From positions 1 through 42,744 of the forward strand of contig CAJCJH010000018.1 of the NCBI GenBank assembly GCA_903970615.1: a stretch of DNA of 42,744 nt, written 5' to 3'. The position numbers and the translations under genes were made by a program. The notes beneath the pieces were generated by a model. It made no database searches and was not told the DNA's origin. It worked only from the letters and a program-made list of their open reading frames with translations. Below, one piece after another: positions 1 through 9,596 of the stretch; position 1 is the stretch's first letter; the number at the start of each line of letters is the position of its first letter. The stretch is from Rhodospirillales bacterium. GTDB lineage: Bacteria; Pseudomonadota; Gammaproteobacteria; Nevskiales; Nevskiaceae.

Positions 1-962
1 GAGCCGTAGCTCATCAAACGCTGATAGCGCTCGCTGAGCAGCCGCGTCATCGGAATCTGCACCAGCCGTTCGAGGTTACTCACCAACCGTTCCTTCACGG
101 CGGCGAGCATGGCGGCGGGATCGCGGTGGGCGCCGCCGAGGGGTTCGGGAATGATCTCGTCGATCAGCTTGAATTCGAGCACGTCCTGCGCGGTGATGCG
201 CATGGCCTCGGCGGCATCCTTGGCGCGCTCGGCTTTCTTGAACAGGATCGATGCGCAGCCTTCGGGCGAGATCACCGAATAAATACTGTATTGCAACATC
301 ATCACATGATCGCCGACGCCGATGGCGAGCGCACCGCCGGAGCCGCCCTCACCGGTCACCGTCACCAGCACCGGCGTGCGCAGGCGCGAGAGCTCGAACA
401 GGTTGCGCGCGATGGCTTCGGACTGATTGCGCTCTTCGGCGCTGATGCCGGCGTAAGCGCCGGCGGTATCGATCAGCGTGATGATCGGCAGGTTGAATTT
501 CTCGGCCAGCTTCATGACGCGCAGCGCCTTGCGGTAGGCCTCCGGCCGCGGCGAACCGAAGTTGCGATAGATGCGTTCCTTGGTGTCGCGGCCTTTCTGA
601 TGGCCGATCACCGCACACGCGCGGCCTTCGAGCCGGGCGATGCCGCAGACGATGGCGGGATCGTCGCCGAAATGCCGGTCGCCATGCAGCTCTTCCCATT
701 CGGTGAAGATGCCATTGAGATAGTCCAGCGCATACGGCCGCTGCGGATGCCGCGCGATCTGCGCCACCTGCCACGGATTGAGATTGGCGAAGATCTGCCG
801 CGTGGCTTCGCCGATCTTCGCTTCGAGCCGCGCGATTTCGTCGGTGAGATTCAGCTCGCTGCCGCCGGTCATGAAGCGCAGCTCGTCGATCTTCTTCTGC
901 AGCTCGGCAATCGGCTGCTCGAAATCCAGATAGGTTGTCGATGGGTTGGGATTATTCGCCAT
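1..962 (-). CDS. accA: Acetyl-CoA carboxylase carboxyltransferase subunit alpha (3' end at window edge)
   Basis: AccA pairs with AccD to form the carboxyltransferase half of acetyl-CoA carboxylase, which makes malonyl-CoA for fatty-acid synthesis in the cytoplasm. The reading frame starts at ATG 962 ([20 protein letters not shown]) and carries family stretches such as [30 protein letters not shown] and [13 protein letters not shown], the carboxyltransferase core that binds acyl-CoA. It is open to the window edge at residue 320. The last residues, [10 protein letters not shown], match the usual AccA C-terminus, so only a few codons at most are missing. Its start lies inside the end of dnaE (11-bp overlap), which implies co-transcription and probably coupled translation. 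The gene order dnaE-accA is the usual one in gammaproteobacteria. Confidence 0.96.
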   Translation of the reverse strand, partial: MANNPNPSTTYLDFEQPIAELQKKIDELRFMTGGSELNLTDEIARLEAKIGEATRQIFANLNPWQVAQIARHPQRPYALDYLNGIFTEWEELHGDRHFGDDPAIVCGIARLEGRACAVIGHQKGRDTKERIYRNFGSPRPEAYRKALRVMKLAEKFNLPIITLIDTAGAYAGISAEERNQSEAIARNLFELSRLRTPVLVTVTGEGGSGGALAIGVGDHVMMLQYSIYSVISPEGCASILFKKAERAKDAAEAMRITAQDVLEFKLIDEIIPEPLGGAHRDPAAMLAAVKERLVSNLERLVQIPMTRLLSERYQRLMSYG

Positions 963-3900
963 AGGATCGGTTCCGTTGGGTCGCCGGCGGGACAAAGCGC
1001 CGGTAGCTCACCTGCACGCTATTGTGACCCAATAAGCGCTGCAGTTCAGCCAGTGTCGCCTCCTGCAGTTTGATGCGCCAGTCCGCGCCGAATTCCAGCG
1101 TTGCGCGGGCGCGGCCGTTGAGGTAGTCCAGCGTCACCTGCGCGCCGCCTTCAAAGGTGCGTAAATCCGCCAGACGCTTTTGCAGCAGCGGCACTTCAGC
1201 CACCGGCCGGCGCCAGGTGAGCAGCAGTTTGTCGGCGTAGTGGCGGATCACGCCATCGAGATCGAAAAACTGCGTGGCGTAAAGCCGGTGCTCCAGATCG
1301 CGGCCTTCGCGCTGTACTGCGCGGATATCGCCGGTGGCGAACACCAGCGAATCGCGCCGCAGTACAGTCTGGAATTTCTGCCAGGCGTCGAGATCGAGCC
1401 AGCTGATGATCTGGCTACTGCGATCATCCAGCATCACGATCTTGCCGGGACGTTCGCCGCCGATGTTGCGTACCTCGCCGAGCCAGCCGGCGAGCATTAC
1501 GGTTTTACGAAACGGCCGGCGACGGCGCGAACTGCCTTCGTCTTCATCGCCGCCATCGAAGGCATCCATCGGCGGCGCGGTTTCATCGATCAGCTGCTTG
1601 ATGCTGCCGGAACAGATTTGATCGATCAGGCGGCGATACGCCGTGATCGGATGGCCGGACAGATACAAACCGAGCACTTCCTTCTCGCGTGCGAGTCGTT
1701 CGTTGTCCGGCCAGTCCGCTTCGATTCGCGCCGCCACTTTCTCGCCCGCCGCAGGGCTGGTACCACCCAAGCCGAACAGATCTTCCTGGCCAGCGTGAAC
1801 ACCCGCTGCAGTCTGCTCCGCCAGTTGCAGCGCGCTCGGCAAAGTCGCCAGCAAACTCGGGCGATTGAGGCCGAAGCCATCCAGCGCGCCGGCGCCGATC
1901 AGCGCTTCCATCACGCGCTTGTTGGCACGACGCAAATCGATGCGGCGGCAGAAATCGAACAGGTCGCTGAACGCACCATTGGCACTGCGCTCGGCGAGGA
2001 TGCCTTCGAGCGCGCCTTCGCCAACGCCTTTGATCGCGCCAAGTCCGTAAAGGATTTCGCCGGCCGCATCGACGGTGAAACGATATTGCGAACGGTTGAT
2101 GTCCGGCGACGCCACTTTCAACTTCATGCGTTCGCATTCGGCCAGCATCACCACCACGGTTTCGGTGTGATTCATTTCCGCCGACATCACCGCGGCCATG
2201 AATTCCGCCGGGTAATGCGCCTTCAGCCACGCGGTTTGATACGACACCAGCGCATACGCCGCGGCGTGACTTTTGTTGAAGCCGTAATTGGCGAACTTCT
2301 CCATCAGATCGAACACTGCACTCGCGGTTTTGGCTTCGATGCCCTTGGCCTGTGCGCCGTCCTGGAACACGCTGCGCTGCTTCGCCATTTCCGACGCGAT
2401 CTTCTTGCCCATCGCACGCCGCAGCAAATCCGCACCGCCGAGCGTGTAGCCGGCGAGCTGCTGCGACATCTGCATCACCTGTTCCTGATAAACGAAGATG
2501 CCGTACGTCGGCTGCAGCACGGTTTCCATATCCGGGTGCAGATACTCGATCGGCGACTCGCCGCGCTTGCGTTTGCAGTATTCCGGAATCAGCTCCATCG
2601 GGCCGGGCCGATACAGCGAAACCAGCGCGATGATGTCCTCGAAATTATCCGGCTTCAAATCCCTGGAAGCCTTCTGCATGCCGGGCGATTCCATCTGGAA
2701 CACCGCGGTAGTTTCACCTTTCGCATACAGGCCATACGCGCGCTTGTCGTCGAGCGGCAATTGCAGGATGTCGAGCTTGCGCTCGGGCGTGCGCATGTTG
2801 ATCTGATCGACCGCGGCCTGAATGATGGTGAGTGTGCGCAGACCGAGGAAATCGAACTTCACCAGCCCGACCGCTTCGAGATCCTTCATGTCGAACTGCG
2901 TGCGCAAACCCGCGCCGCCGGCTTCGCAAAACAGCGGCGTGTACTCGATCAAAGGCTTCGGCGCGATCACCACACCGCCGGCGTGAATGCCGACGCCGCG
3001 CGTTAAATCTTCGAGCGTCAGACCCAGATCGATGATCGCGCGGACTTCCTCGTCCTCGTCGTAGAGTTTTTTCAGCTCGCTATTATTTTTATCGTGAAGC
3101 ACCGCATATTCGAGCACCGAACAATCGGCTTTCTCGGCTTCGGTCTTGTAAGCGGGAATGCCGGGAATGAGTTTGGCGATGCGATCGCCCATGCCATAAG
3201 GATGCCCCAGCACGCGGGTGACATCGCGCACCACGTTGCGCGCCGCCATGCTGCCGTAGGTGATGATCTGGCAAACGCGATCGCGGCCATAACGCTGCGC
3301 GACATAATCGATCACGCGATCGCGGCCTTCGATACAGAAATCCACATCGAAATCCGGCAGCGAGACGCGCTCTGGATTGAGGAAACGCTCGAACAACAGG
3401 TTGTACGGCAGCGGATCGAGATCGGTAATGCCGATCGCATACGCCACCAGCGAACCTGCGCCGGAGCCACGCCCCGGACCGACCGGCACACCATTGTTCT
3501 TGGCCCAGGCGATGAAATCCGCAACGACCAGAAAGTAGCCGGCAAAGCCCATCTTCTCGATCACCGCCAGCTCGTATTCGAGCCGCTGCCGATATTCCTC
3601 GATCGGCTTCGCGGGCGCATGCGTGGTCAAGCGATGCGCGAGCCCGGCACGCGATTGCTCGGCCAGCAATTGCGATTCGGTAACGTCGTCGGCAGTCGGA
3701 AAATTCGGCAGATGATTCACGCCGAACTTCAAGCTCAGCGAGCAGCGGCGCGCGATCTCCAGCGAATTCTCGATCGCTTCCGGCAGATCGGTGAACAGCG
3801 CGCACATTTCGTCGGCGGATTTCAGATATTGCTCCGCCGAATATTCGCGCGGACGCCGCGCGTCGTTGATGACGCGGCCCTGTGCGATGCAGGTGCGTGC

Positions 3901-4566
3901 TTCATGCGCATCAAAATCGCCGCGTTCGAGAAAGCGCACGTCGTTGGTCGCCACCACCGGCAACCCATCGCGCCGCGCCAGTGCCACCGCTGCGCGCAGA
4001 TGATCTTCATCGCCGCCGCGGCCGCAGCGGGTGATCTCCAGATAAAGCCGATCCGGAAATAGCTCGCGCCAGAACGCGGCCGCTGCACGCGCGCGCGGCA
4101 GATTGCCCGCCAGCAAGGCGCGGCCGATTTCGCCATTGCGGCCGGACAGCACGATCAATCCTTCAGACGATGCACTGAGCCATTCGCGCCGCAGCCGCGG
4201 TCCACCACGCTGCTGACCTTCCTGATATGCGCGCGACAGCAGTTGCGTGAGATTGCGATAGCCGCGATCGTTCTGCACCAGCAGCGTCACGCGCTCGGGT
4301 GGATCGTTATCGGCGCCGAGTTCGACGGCAACATCCGCACCCACGATCGGCTTGATACCGGCGCTCTCGGCGTACTTAAGGAACTTCACCATGCCGAACA
4401 GGTTGTGCTGATCGGTGATCGCCACCGCCGGCAGCTTTAGCGCTTTAGCTTGCAGCGTCAGCGTCGACACATTCGCGCCCGCACTCTTGCGCGCCGGCGC
4501 TTCCACGCGGATCAAGCCATCCGATAGCGAGAATTCCGTATGCAGATGAAGATGTACGAAGCTCAC
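952..4566 (-). CDS. dnaE: DNA polymerase III subunit alpha
   Basis: This is the catalytic subunit of the replicative polymerase, 1204 aa and of normal length for DnaE. The N-terminus is a PHP domain ([13 protein letters not shown] at residues 5-17). The palm domain has the acidic catalytic motif in LPDFDVDF, and the [20 protein letters not shown] and [13 protein letters not shown] segments typical of C-family polymerases follow. The region after about residue 890 corresponds to the helix-hairpin-helix and OB-fold parts. The start codon is GTG (4566-4564) and overlaps the TGA of rnhB as GTGA, so translation is probably coupled to rnhB. The 3' end overlaps accA. Confidence 0.97.
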   Translation of the reverse strand: MSFVHLHLHTEFSLSDGLIRVEAPARKSAGANVSTLTLQAKALKLPAVAITDQHNLFGMVKFLKYAESAGIKPIVGADVAVELGADNDPPERVTLLVQNDRGYRNLTQLLSRAYQEGQQRGGPRLRREWLSASSEGLIVLSGRNGEIGRALLAGNLPRARAAAAFWRELFPDRLYLEITRCGRGGDEDHLRAAVALARRDGLPVVATNDVRFLERGDFDAHEARTCIAQGRVINDARRPREYSAEQYLKSADEMCALFTDLPEAIENSLEIARRCSLSLKFGVNHLPNFPTADDVTESQLLAEQSRAGLAHRLTTHAPAKPIEEYRQRLEYELAVIEKMGFAGYFLVVADFIAWAKNNGVPVGPGRGSGAGSLVAYAIGITDLDPLPYNLLFERFLNPERVSLPDFDVDFCIEGRDRVIDYVAQRYGRDRVCQIITYGSMAARNVVRDVTRVLGHPYGMGDRIAKLIPGIPAYKTEAEKADCSVLEYAVLHDKNNSELKKLYDEDEEVRAIIDLGLTLEDLTRGVGIHAGGVVIAPKPLIEYTPLFCEAGGAGLRTQFDMKDLEAVGLVKFDFLGLRTLTIIQAAVDQINMRTPERKLDILQLPLDDKRAYGLYAKGETTAVFQMESPGMQKASRDLKPDNFEDIIALVSLYRPGPMELIPEYCKRKRGESPIEYLHPDMETVLQPTYGIFVYQEQVMQMSQQLAGYTLGGADLLRRAMGKKIASEMAKQRSVFQDGAQAKGIEAKTASAVFDLMEKFANYGFNKSHAAAYALVSYQTAWLKAHYPAEFMAAVMSAEMNHTETVVVMLAECERMKLKVASPDINRSQYRFTVDAAGEILYGLGAIKGVGEGALEGILAERSANGAFSDLFDFCRRIDLRRANKRVMEALIGAGALDGFGLNRPSLLATLPSALQLAEQTAAGVHAGQEDLFGLGGTSPAAGEKVAARIEADWPDNERLAREKEVLGLYLSGHPITAYRRLIDQICSGSIKQLIDETAPPMDAFDGGDEDEGSSRRRRPFRKTVMLAGWLGEVRNIGGERPGKIVMLDDRSSQIISWLDLDAWQKFQTVLRRDSLVFATGDIRAVQREGRDLEHRLYATQFFDLDGVIRHYADKLLLTWRRPVAEVPLLQKRLADLRTFEGGAQVTLDYLNGRARATLEFGADWRIKLQEATLAELQRLLGHNSVQVSYRRFVPPATQRNRSYGE

Positions 4567-5243
4567 GTCGAAATATCGGCTGGATTGCTGTAAATACTGG
4601 CATTCAGATCGATTGCACGCCGATCTTCTTTTACGGAAACGGGCGATGCCGGTTCATCGACGAGCACTTTTTGCAACGAGAGATAACTTTGCGCACACGG
4701 CGCGAAGCTGCGGCGGTGAATCGCACAAGGGCCATGCTGACGCAACGCGCGCAAGTGATCCGGTGTGCCGTAACCCTTGTGCCGCGAAAATCCATAGTGG
4801 GGATATTCCGCGCAGAGCCGCCGCATCTCGGCATCGCGCGCAACCTTGGCGATGATCGACGCCGCCATGATGCAGGCATGCAGCCCATCGCCACCGATCA
4901 CCATTTCTGTAGCCACGCCCAGTTGCGGATTCTGATTGCCATCCACCCGGCAAAGATCCGGCGCGATCTTGAGTGCCGCCAGCGCACGGCGCATCGCCAG
5001 GAATGTCGCCTGCAAGATATTGATCTCGTCGATCTCGGCCGGCGTGGCGACGCCGATGGCCCAGGCCAGCGCCGCCTGCTCGATCTGCGGCACCAGTTTT
5101 TCCCGCGCCGATGCACTCAGCGCCTTGGAATCGCGCAGGCCGAGTAACTGGGGCTGCAATGGCAGAATTACCGCGGCGGCATAGACCGGCCCGGCCAGAC
5201 AGCCGCGGCCCACTTCGTCGATGCCTGCAATCAATTCCGCCAT
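4563..5243 (-). CDS. rnhB: Ribonuclease HII
   Basis: RNase HII cleaves RNA in RNA-DNA hybrids and starts removal of misincorporated ribonucleotides. The protein opens with MAELIAGIDEVGRGCLAGPV, holding the conserved Asp-Glu of the active site. Downstream are LRDSKALSASAREKL, the VDGN motif and the ASIIAKVARD motif with further catalytic acids. I take ATG 5243 as the start (226 aa) because the family begins right at this motif; an upstream in-frame extension to 5336 has no family features. The C-terminal 30 or so residues (after SYLSLQKV) are an extension of no known role. The stop overlaps the dnaE GTG start. Confidence 0.95.
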   Translation of the reverse strand: MAELIAGIDEVGRGCLAGPVYAAAVILPLQPQLLGLRDSKALSASAREKLVPQIEQAALAWAIGVATPAEIDEINILQATFLAMRRALAALKIAPDLCRVDGNQNPQLGVATEMVIGGDGLHACIMAASIIAKVARDAEMRRLCAEYPHYGFSRHKGYGTPDHLRALRQHGPCAIHRRSFAPCAQSYLSLQKVLVDEPASPVSVKEDRRAIDLNASIYSNPADIST

Positions 5244-5427
5244 CCGTGTTCTGTCTGCGCCTGAATTGTTCGACTGCCCAATGAGTTGAAATCGGGAACG
5301 CTGCGGTACCGCGTGAACCGGGTCAAGCCTTGGCACCCTGCTCTATTATCGCTTCGTGGATACAGGCGTGCAGCGGCAAATTTCGAGGTTCATCTGTACC
5401 TCAAAGTTGACAGGCCTTTTTCGAGTT

Positions 5428-6573
5428 TCAGGCCGCAATCAAACGCGCAATCGCATCCGCAGCGCGCGCCGCCGCGTCCTGTTTGAGCGCAGCGCCTGCG
5501 GCGGAAAATTGAATCAACTGCGCCGCGCAAGCTTCGGCATCGGTCAACAGTCGCTCGATCGCCGGGCCGAAATTTTCAGCCTGTGCGTCTTCCTGCAGAA
5601 ATTCGGGCACGACCGCTTGCGCGCACAACAGATTCGGCAGACTCACGCGCGCAACCTTGAGCAGCCGAAAACTACGCAGCAGCCAAGCCGTGAACGCAGA
5701 AACGCGATAGCCCACCACCATCGGCCGCTCCAGCAGCAGGCATTCGAGTGTGGCCGTGCCGGAAGCCAGCAACACCACGTCGGCGGCACGCATCGCGGTG
5801 CGCGATTCGCCATCGAGCAGATGCCAGCGCAACGCAGGCGCATGCTGTTCGATGGCGGCTTCGAGCGCAGCGCGCAGGCCCGGTTTGGCCAGCGGCGCGA
5901 CGAAGCTCAGCTCGGGATTGCGCTGCGCCAGCCATTGCGCAGTTTTCACGAACGGCTCGGCCAGATATTTCAATTCGCCGGCGCGACTGCCCGGCAGAAT
6001 GGCGACGATCGGCGACTGTATCGGCAAATTCAATTGCTGCCGCGCGGCATCGCGCGCGATCGGCAGCTTCAGTTCCTCCGCCAGCGGATGCCCGATGAAT
6101 TCCGTCTTCAAGCGTGCGCCATGATCCGCATAAAACTTCGGCTCGAACGGAAACAGGCAGAGCAGCAGATCTATCGAACGCGCGATCGATTTCACGCGGC
6201 CGGCGCGCCAGGCCCAGACGGTCGGGCTGACGATGTGCGCGGTTTTCAGCCCGGCCTCGTGCAGGCGGCGTTCGAGCGGCAGATTGAAATCGGGCGCATC
6301 GACGCCGATCACGCAATCGGGCCGATCCTGCAGAAAACGTCGCGCCAGCGCGCGGCGCAGCTTCACGATCGCTGGAATTTTCGGCAGTACTTCGGCGAGG
6401 CCCATCACCGAGAGCGCATCGATATTGGCCACACTTTCGCAGCCGGCTTCGCGCATGCGCGGTCCGGTGACGCCATAGAATTCCGCTTCAGGAAACCGGC
6501 TGCGCAGCGCATGAATGATGGCAGCGCCGAGCAGATCGCCGGACGTTTCGCCTGCCAGCACTGCGAAGCGCAT
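5428..6573 (-). CDS. lpxB: Lipid-A-disaccharide synthase
   Basis: LpxB is a GT19 glycosyltransferase at the inner-membrane surface. It joins UDP-diacylglucosamine and lipid X to form the tetraacyl disaccharide of lipid A. The 381-aa protein has the N-terminal GETSGD motif, the conserved GVDAPDFN segment, VSPTVWAWR, LPGSRAGE in the nucleotide-binding half and SGTATLE near the donor site. Length matches the family. It lies 3 bp after lpxA in the leftward lpxD-fabZ-lpxA-lpxB group. The 184 bp between its stop and the rnhB start hold no gene that I can support. Confidence 0.97.
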   Translation of the reverse strand: MRFAVLAGETSGDLLGAAIIHALRSRFPEAEFYGVTGPRMREAGCESVANIDALSVMGLAEVLPKIPAIVKLRRALARRFLQDRPDCVIGVDAPDFNLPLERRLHEAGLKTAHIVSPTVWAWRAGRVKSIARSIDLLLCLFPFEPKFYADHGARLKTEFIGHPLAEELKLPIARDAARQQLNLPIQSPIVAILPGSRAGELKYLAEPFVKTAQWLAQRNPELSFVAPLAKPGLRAALEAAIEQHAPALRWHLLDGESRTAMRAADVVLLASGTATLECLLLERPMVVGYRVSAFTAWLLRSFRLLKVARVSLPNLLCAQAVVPEFLQEDAQAENFGPAIERLLTDAEACAAQLIQFSAAGAALKQDAAARAADAIARLIAA

Positions 6574-6576
6574 GCG

Positions 6577-7368
6577 CTATTTCTGGATCAGGCGTTTCGA
6601 GCTTTCGACGAATTCGCTGATGCGCCGAACCTGCATCGAAGTTTTGGCAAGCTCTGCAAGTTCGATGCGCGCTTCCGCGGCCGGCACATCGGACAGGAAC
6701 AGAATGCGATAAGCGTGCTTGATATCGGTCAGGTCTTCCGCGCTGAAACCGCGCCGGCGAATGCCTTCGATGTTGATCCCGCGCGGGCCGGCAGGATTGC
6801 CCTGCACGATGAAGAACGGCGGCACATCGCGGGTGACGCCCGCGCCGCCGGCGGTGAAACAATGCGCGCCGAGACGGATGTGCTGCGCGATCAGGGTGCC
6901 GCCGCCGAGCACGACGTGATCCTCGATCGTCACATGCCCGGCGAGGGTCGATTGATTGGCGAAAACGCCATGACTGCCGATCACGCAATCGTGCGCGATG
7001 TGGACGTAGTTCATGATCCAGTTATCGTCGCCGATGCGGGTGACGCCGGTGTCTTTCAAGGTGCCGCGCTGGATCGTGACGAACTCGCGGATGGTATTGC
7101 CGTCGCCGATTTCGACCGAGGTCGCGTCATCAGACCTGGCGGTCTTGTCCTGCGAAACTTCACCGACGGCCGTGAACGAATAAATACGATTGTGCTTGCC
7201 GATGCGCATCGGGCCTTTCAGCACCGCATGCGCGCCGATCACCGTGCCTTCGCCGATCTGCACGTTCGCACCGATGACGCTGTAAGCGCCGACTTCTACG
7301 CTTGGATGCAACTGCGCGCTGGCGTCGACGATTGCGGTTGGGTGAATCGGCCCTGCGATCGCGCTCAT
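6577..7368 (-). CDS. lpxA: UDP-N-acetylglucosamine O-acyltransferase
   Basis: LpxA catalyses the first step of lipid A synthesis: transfer of a 3-hydroxyacyl chain from ACP to UDP-GlcNAc. The 263-aa protein is a left-handed parallel beta-helix made of hexapeptide repeats (for example VEVGAYSVIGANVQIGEGTV). The motif NYVHIAHDCVIGSH contains the catalytic His of the family. A C-terminal alpha-helical part (AEDLTDIKHAYRILF) completes the usual fold. The ATG overlaps the fabZ stop as ATGA, which suggests translational coupling. Confidence 0.97.
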   Translation of the reverse strand: MSAIAGPIHPTAIVDASAQLHPSVEVGAYSVIGANVQIGEGTVIGAHAVLKGPMRIGKHNRIYSFTAVGEVSQDKTARSDDATSVEIGDGNTIREFVTIQRGTLKDTGVTRIGDDNWIMNYVHIAHDCVIGSHGVFANQSTLAGHVTIEDHVVLGGGTLIAQHIRLGAHCFTAGGAGVTRDVPPFFIVQGNPAGPRGINIEGIRRRGFSAEDLTDIKHAYRILFLSDVPAAEARIELAELAKTSMQVRRISEFVESSKRLIQK

Positions 7369-7880
7369 GCGTTTTGCACGGGCGTTTCGATTGCGGCTTG
7401 CGCGGCCGACGGCGATTTTTCCGGATATTTGAAGACGCAGATCAAGGTAGCTTCGCAGGCGAGTTCGCCATCGACGCTGGCCTTGGCCTTGAATTTCCAG
7501 AGATGCCGCTTGACCTTGTCGATCGCCACTTCGAGCGTCAGCGTATCGCCCGGAACGACGATGCGTTTGAAGCGCGCGTCGTCGATGCCGGCGAAGTAGA
7601 AAATCACGCCCGAATCGGCCTTGATGCCGGTATCGATGGAGGTCAGCAAACCGCAGGTCTGCGCCATCGATTCCAGAATCAGCACGCCCGGCATCGTCGG
7701 CACCTGCGGGAAATGGCCGGGGAAAAACGGTTCGTTGAAGGTGACGTTCTTGATCGCGGTCAGCGACTTGCCTTTGTCGTAAGCGATGACCTTGTCGACC
7801 AGCAGGAACGGCGAGCGATGCGCCAGCATGCCCATGATGTCGCGGATGTCGAACAGCGTATTAGAAATCGTCTTGCTCAA
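7365..7880 (-). CDS. fabZ: 3-hydroxyacyl-[ACP] dehydratase
   Basis: FabZ dehydrates 3-hydroxyacyl-ACP in fatty-acid elongation and so competes with LpxA/LpxD for the same substrates, which explains its place between their genes. The 171-aa hot-dog protein has [13 protein letters not shown] at the N-terminus and the active-site stretch [19 protein letters not shown] with the catalytic His and Glu. It is about 20 residues longer than E. coli FabZ because of an Ala/Pro-rich C-terminal tail ([16 protein letters not shown]). The start lies within the end of lpxD (20-bp overlap). Confidence 0.96.
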   Translation of the reverse strand: MSKTISNTLFDIRDIMGMLAHRSPFLLVDKVIAYDKGKSLTAIKNVTFNEPFFPGHFPQVPTMPGVLILESMAQTCGLLTSIDTGIKADSGVIFYFAGIDDARFKRIVVPGDTLTLEVAIDKVKRHLWKFKAKASVDGELACEATLICVFKYPEKSPSAAQAAIETPVQNA

Positions 7881-8934
7881 CTTCGGAATCTCCCTGAGAC
7901 GGCTTGATTTTGAGTGCCTGTTCGATTGCCTGCATGCGCTGCGCGGTGCGCGGCAAACGCCGCACGCGCCCTACCAGTTTGCGCCATTCCCGTGCCGGCA
8001 TTACCGGTAAACCCGAGCCGTAAACGCCCGGCGCGGACAGCGATTTTGTCACCATTGCCAAGCCGAGAATGACAATATCGTCGCCAATTTCCAGATGACC
8101 GCCAATGCCGGCCGCGCCGCCGATCAGACAACGCGCGCCGATTCGGGTGCTGCCGGCGATGCCGACGCAGGCGGCGATTGCGGTGTCTGCACCGATGCGG
8201 CAGTTGTGCGCGATCTGGATCTGGTTGTCGAGCTTCACGCCATTTTCGATGACGGTGTCGTCGAGCGCACCGCGGTCGATGGTGGTATTGGCGCCAATTT
8301 CGACATCGTCGCCAACAATCACTGCGCCCAGCTGCGGCACCTCGATCCAGCCGCTTTTGGCGCGCGCCAAACCGAAACCGCGACTGCCAATCACCGCGCC
8401 CGGCTGCACTTGCGCGCGCGCACCGAGCCGGCAGCGCGAGGCAATCCAGACATTGGCTTCGAGCCGGCTGCCTTCGCCGATCACCGCATCGCGGCCGATC
8501 ACGCAGTTCGGGCCGATGAAGCTGTTGGCGCCGATCACCGCGTTCGATTCGATCACGGCACCGGCGCCGATCCAGCAATCCGCACCGATTTTGGCATCGT
8601 CCGCAATGCTGGCGGAGGAATGCCAGCCGGCGATGAAATTCGCGCGGTCGTCGAACTGTTTGGCGATCCGCGCGAAGGCGACGGCCGGGTCGGCAGCGAT
8701 CAGCGCATTACCGCCGAATGTTTTCGCATCACGCGGCGCCAGCACAAGCGCGCCGGCCTGCGTCTGCCCGATAGCCGAGCGCAAGCGCGCGTCCGCGCAG
8801 AAACTCAAATGCCTGGGCTTGCCCGGCAACAACGAGCAGACACCGATGATTTCAATATCGGCGTCGCCCGCGATTTGCAGATTGAAGGTCTGCGCCAGAT
8901 CAGCAAGCCGCATGGCCGGCACGACGGAATGCAT
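7861..8934 (-). CDS. lpxD: UDP-3-O-(3-hydroxyacyl)glucosamine N-acyltransferase
   Basis: LpxD adds the second hydroxyacyl chain in lipid A synthesis. The protein (up to 357 aa) begins with the MRLADLAQ-type uridine-binding domain, followed by a long hexapeptide beta-helix and QIQIAHNCRIG with the catalytic His. GALDDTVIENGVKLDNQ is also typical. Two starts are possible: ATG 8934, or ATG 8913 eight codons in (MRLADLAQTF), which fits the family N-terminus a little better. Neither has a strong ribosome binding site. Confidence 0.95.
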   Translation of the reverse strand: MHSVVPAMRLADLAQTFNLQIAGDADIEIIGVCSLLPGKPRHLSFCADARLRSAIGQTQAGALVLAPRDAKTFGGNALIAADPAVAFARIAKQFDDRANFIAGWHSSASIADDAKIGADCWIGAGAVIESNAVIGANSFIGPNCVIGRDAVIGEGSRLEANVWIASRCRLGARAQVQPGAVIGSRGFGLARAKSGWIEVPQLGAVIVGDDVEIGANTTIDRGALDDTVIENGVKLDNQIQIAHNCRIGADTAIAACVGIAGSTRIGARCLIGGAAGIGGHLEIGDDIVILGLAMVTKSLSAPGVYGSGLPVMPAREWRKLVGRVRRLPRTAQRMQAIEQALKIKPSQGDSEVEQDDF

Positions 8935-8988
8935 CAGGCGATGGCGGCTTCGGGAAAACTCCCGAAGTCCATCACGCGCGGCCTGGAC

Positions 8989-9513
8989 TTACTTGCCAGC
9001 GTCGGGCGCTGCGGCGAGACGCTTCAGCACTTCATCGGAAATATCGATGCTGGCAGCGGCGTAAACCGGATCGGTGACGACGAGATCGAAGCCTTTTTCC
9101 TTCGCAACCTGCGTAATCACGGCGCGAATCTGCGTAACGATCTGCTGGGTCAGGTCACGATTACGGGTGGTGAAATCGTCCTGGAATTTCTTCTGCGCAT
9201 ATTGCAAATCGATCTGCCGCTGCTGCAAATCCTTTTCGGTTTTCGCACGCGCGTCGGCGCTCAGCACGTCATGATCTTTTTGATACTTCTGCGCGTCATC
9301 CTGCAACTGCTTGCCCTGACTTTCGATATCGGCCTTGCGTTTGCCGAATTCGGTCGACACTTTCGTGTCGGCGGCTTTATATTGCGGCGACTTTTGCACG
9401 ACTTCTTCAAAATTGATCGCGCCGATCTTGGTATCTGCAAACGCCGGCAAAGCGAAGCCGAGGGAAATTGCGGCGACAACGCCAACGGCCGCAAAAATAC
9501 GCTGGTAAATCAT
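8989..9513 (-). CDS. skp: Periplasmic chaperone Skp (OmpH family)
   Basis: Skp holds unfolded outer-membrane proteins in the periplasm and hands them to the Bam complex. The 174-aa protein starts with a signal peptide (MIYQRIFAAVGVVAAISLGF, cleavage after ALPAFA). The core IGAINFEEVVQKSPQYKAAD is typical of the family. The middle (about 50-125) is charged, Gln/Lys-rich and coiled-coil-like, as expected for the Skp tentacles. The C-terminal strand is KGFDLVVTDPVYAA. An AAGAGAG-like ribosome site precedes the ATG. It lies directly after bamA, its functional partner. Confidence 0.94.
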   Translation of the reverse strand: MIYQRIFAAVGVVAAISLGFALPAFADTKIGAINFEEVVQKSPQYKAADTKVSTEFGKRKADIESQGKQLQDDAQKYQKDHDVLSADARAKTEKDLQQRQIDLQYAQKKFQDDFTTRNRDLTQQIVTQIRAVITQVAKEKGFDLVVTDPVYAAASIDISDEVLKRLAAAPDAGK

Positions 9514-9596
9514 GATGGTCTCTCTTTAGGTTTTACGTTGAAGCAAGTGGATGAAGTGCCGGAAGTTGGCCGGCCAAAGACGAAATCGTTGGCGGC

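Noticed and set aside
1180-3006. Long plus-strand frame within dnaE
   Set aside because: Complementary to conserved DnaE core motifs; composition is that of a shadow frame.
5300-5420. TTGACC-like and TATTAT-like hexamers upstream of rnhB
   Set aside because: Spacing or orientation does not give a credible promoter.
5356-7599. 747-codon open frame antisense to lpxB and lpxA
   Set aside because: It is the mirror of strong lpxB/lpxA coding on the other strand. Its product is rich in Arg, His, Gln and Ala with no domain, as expected from GC-biased codons.
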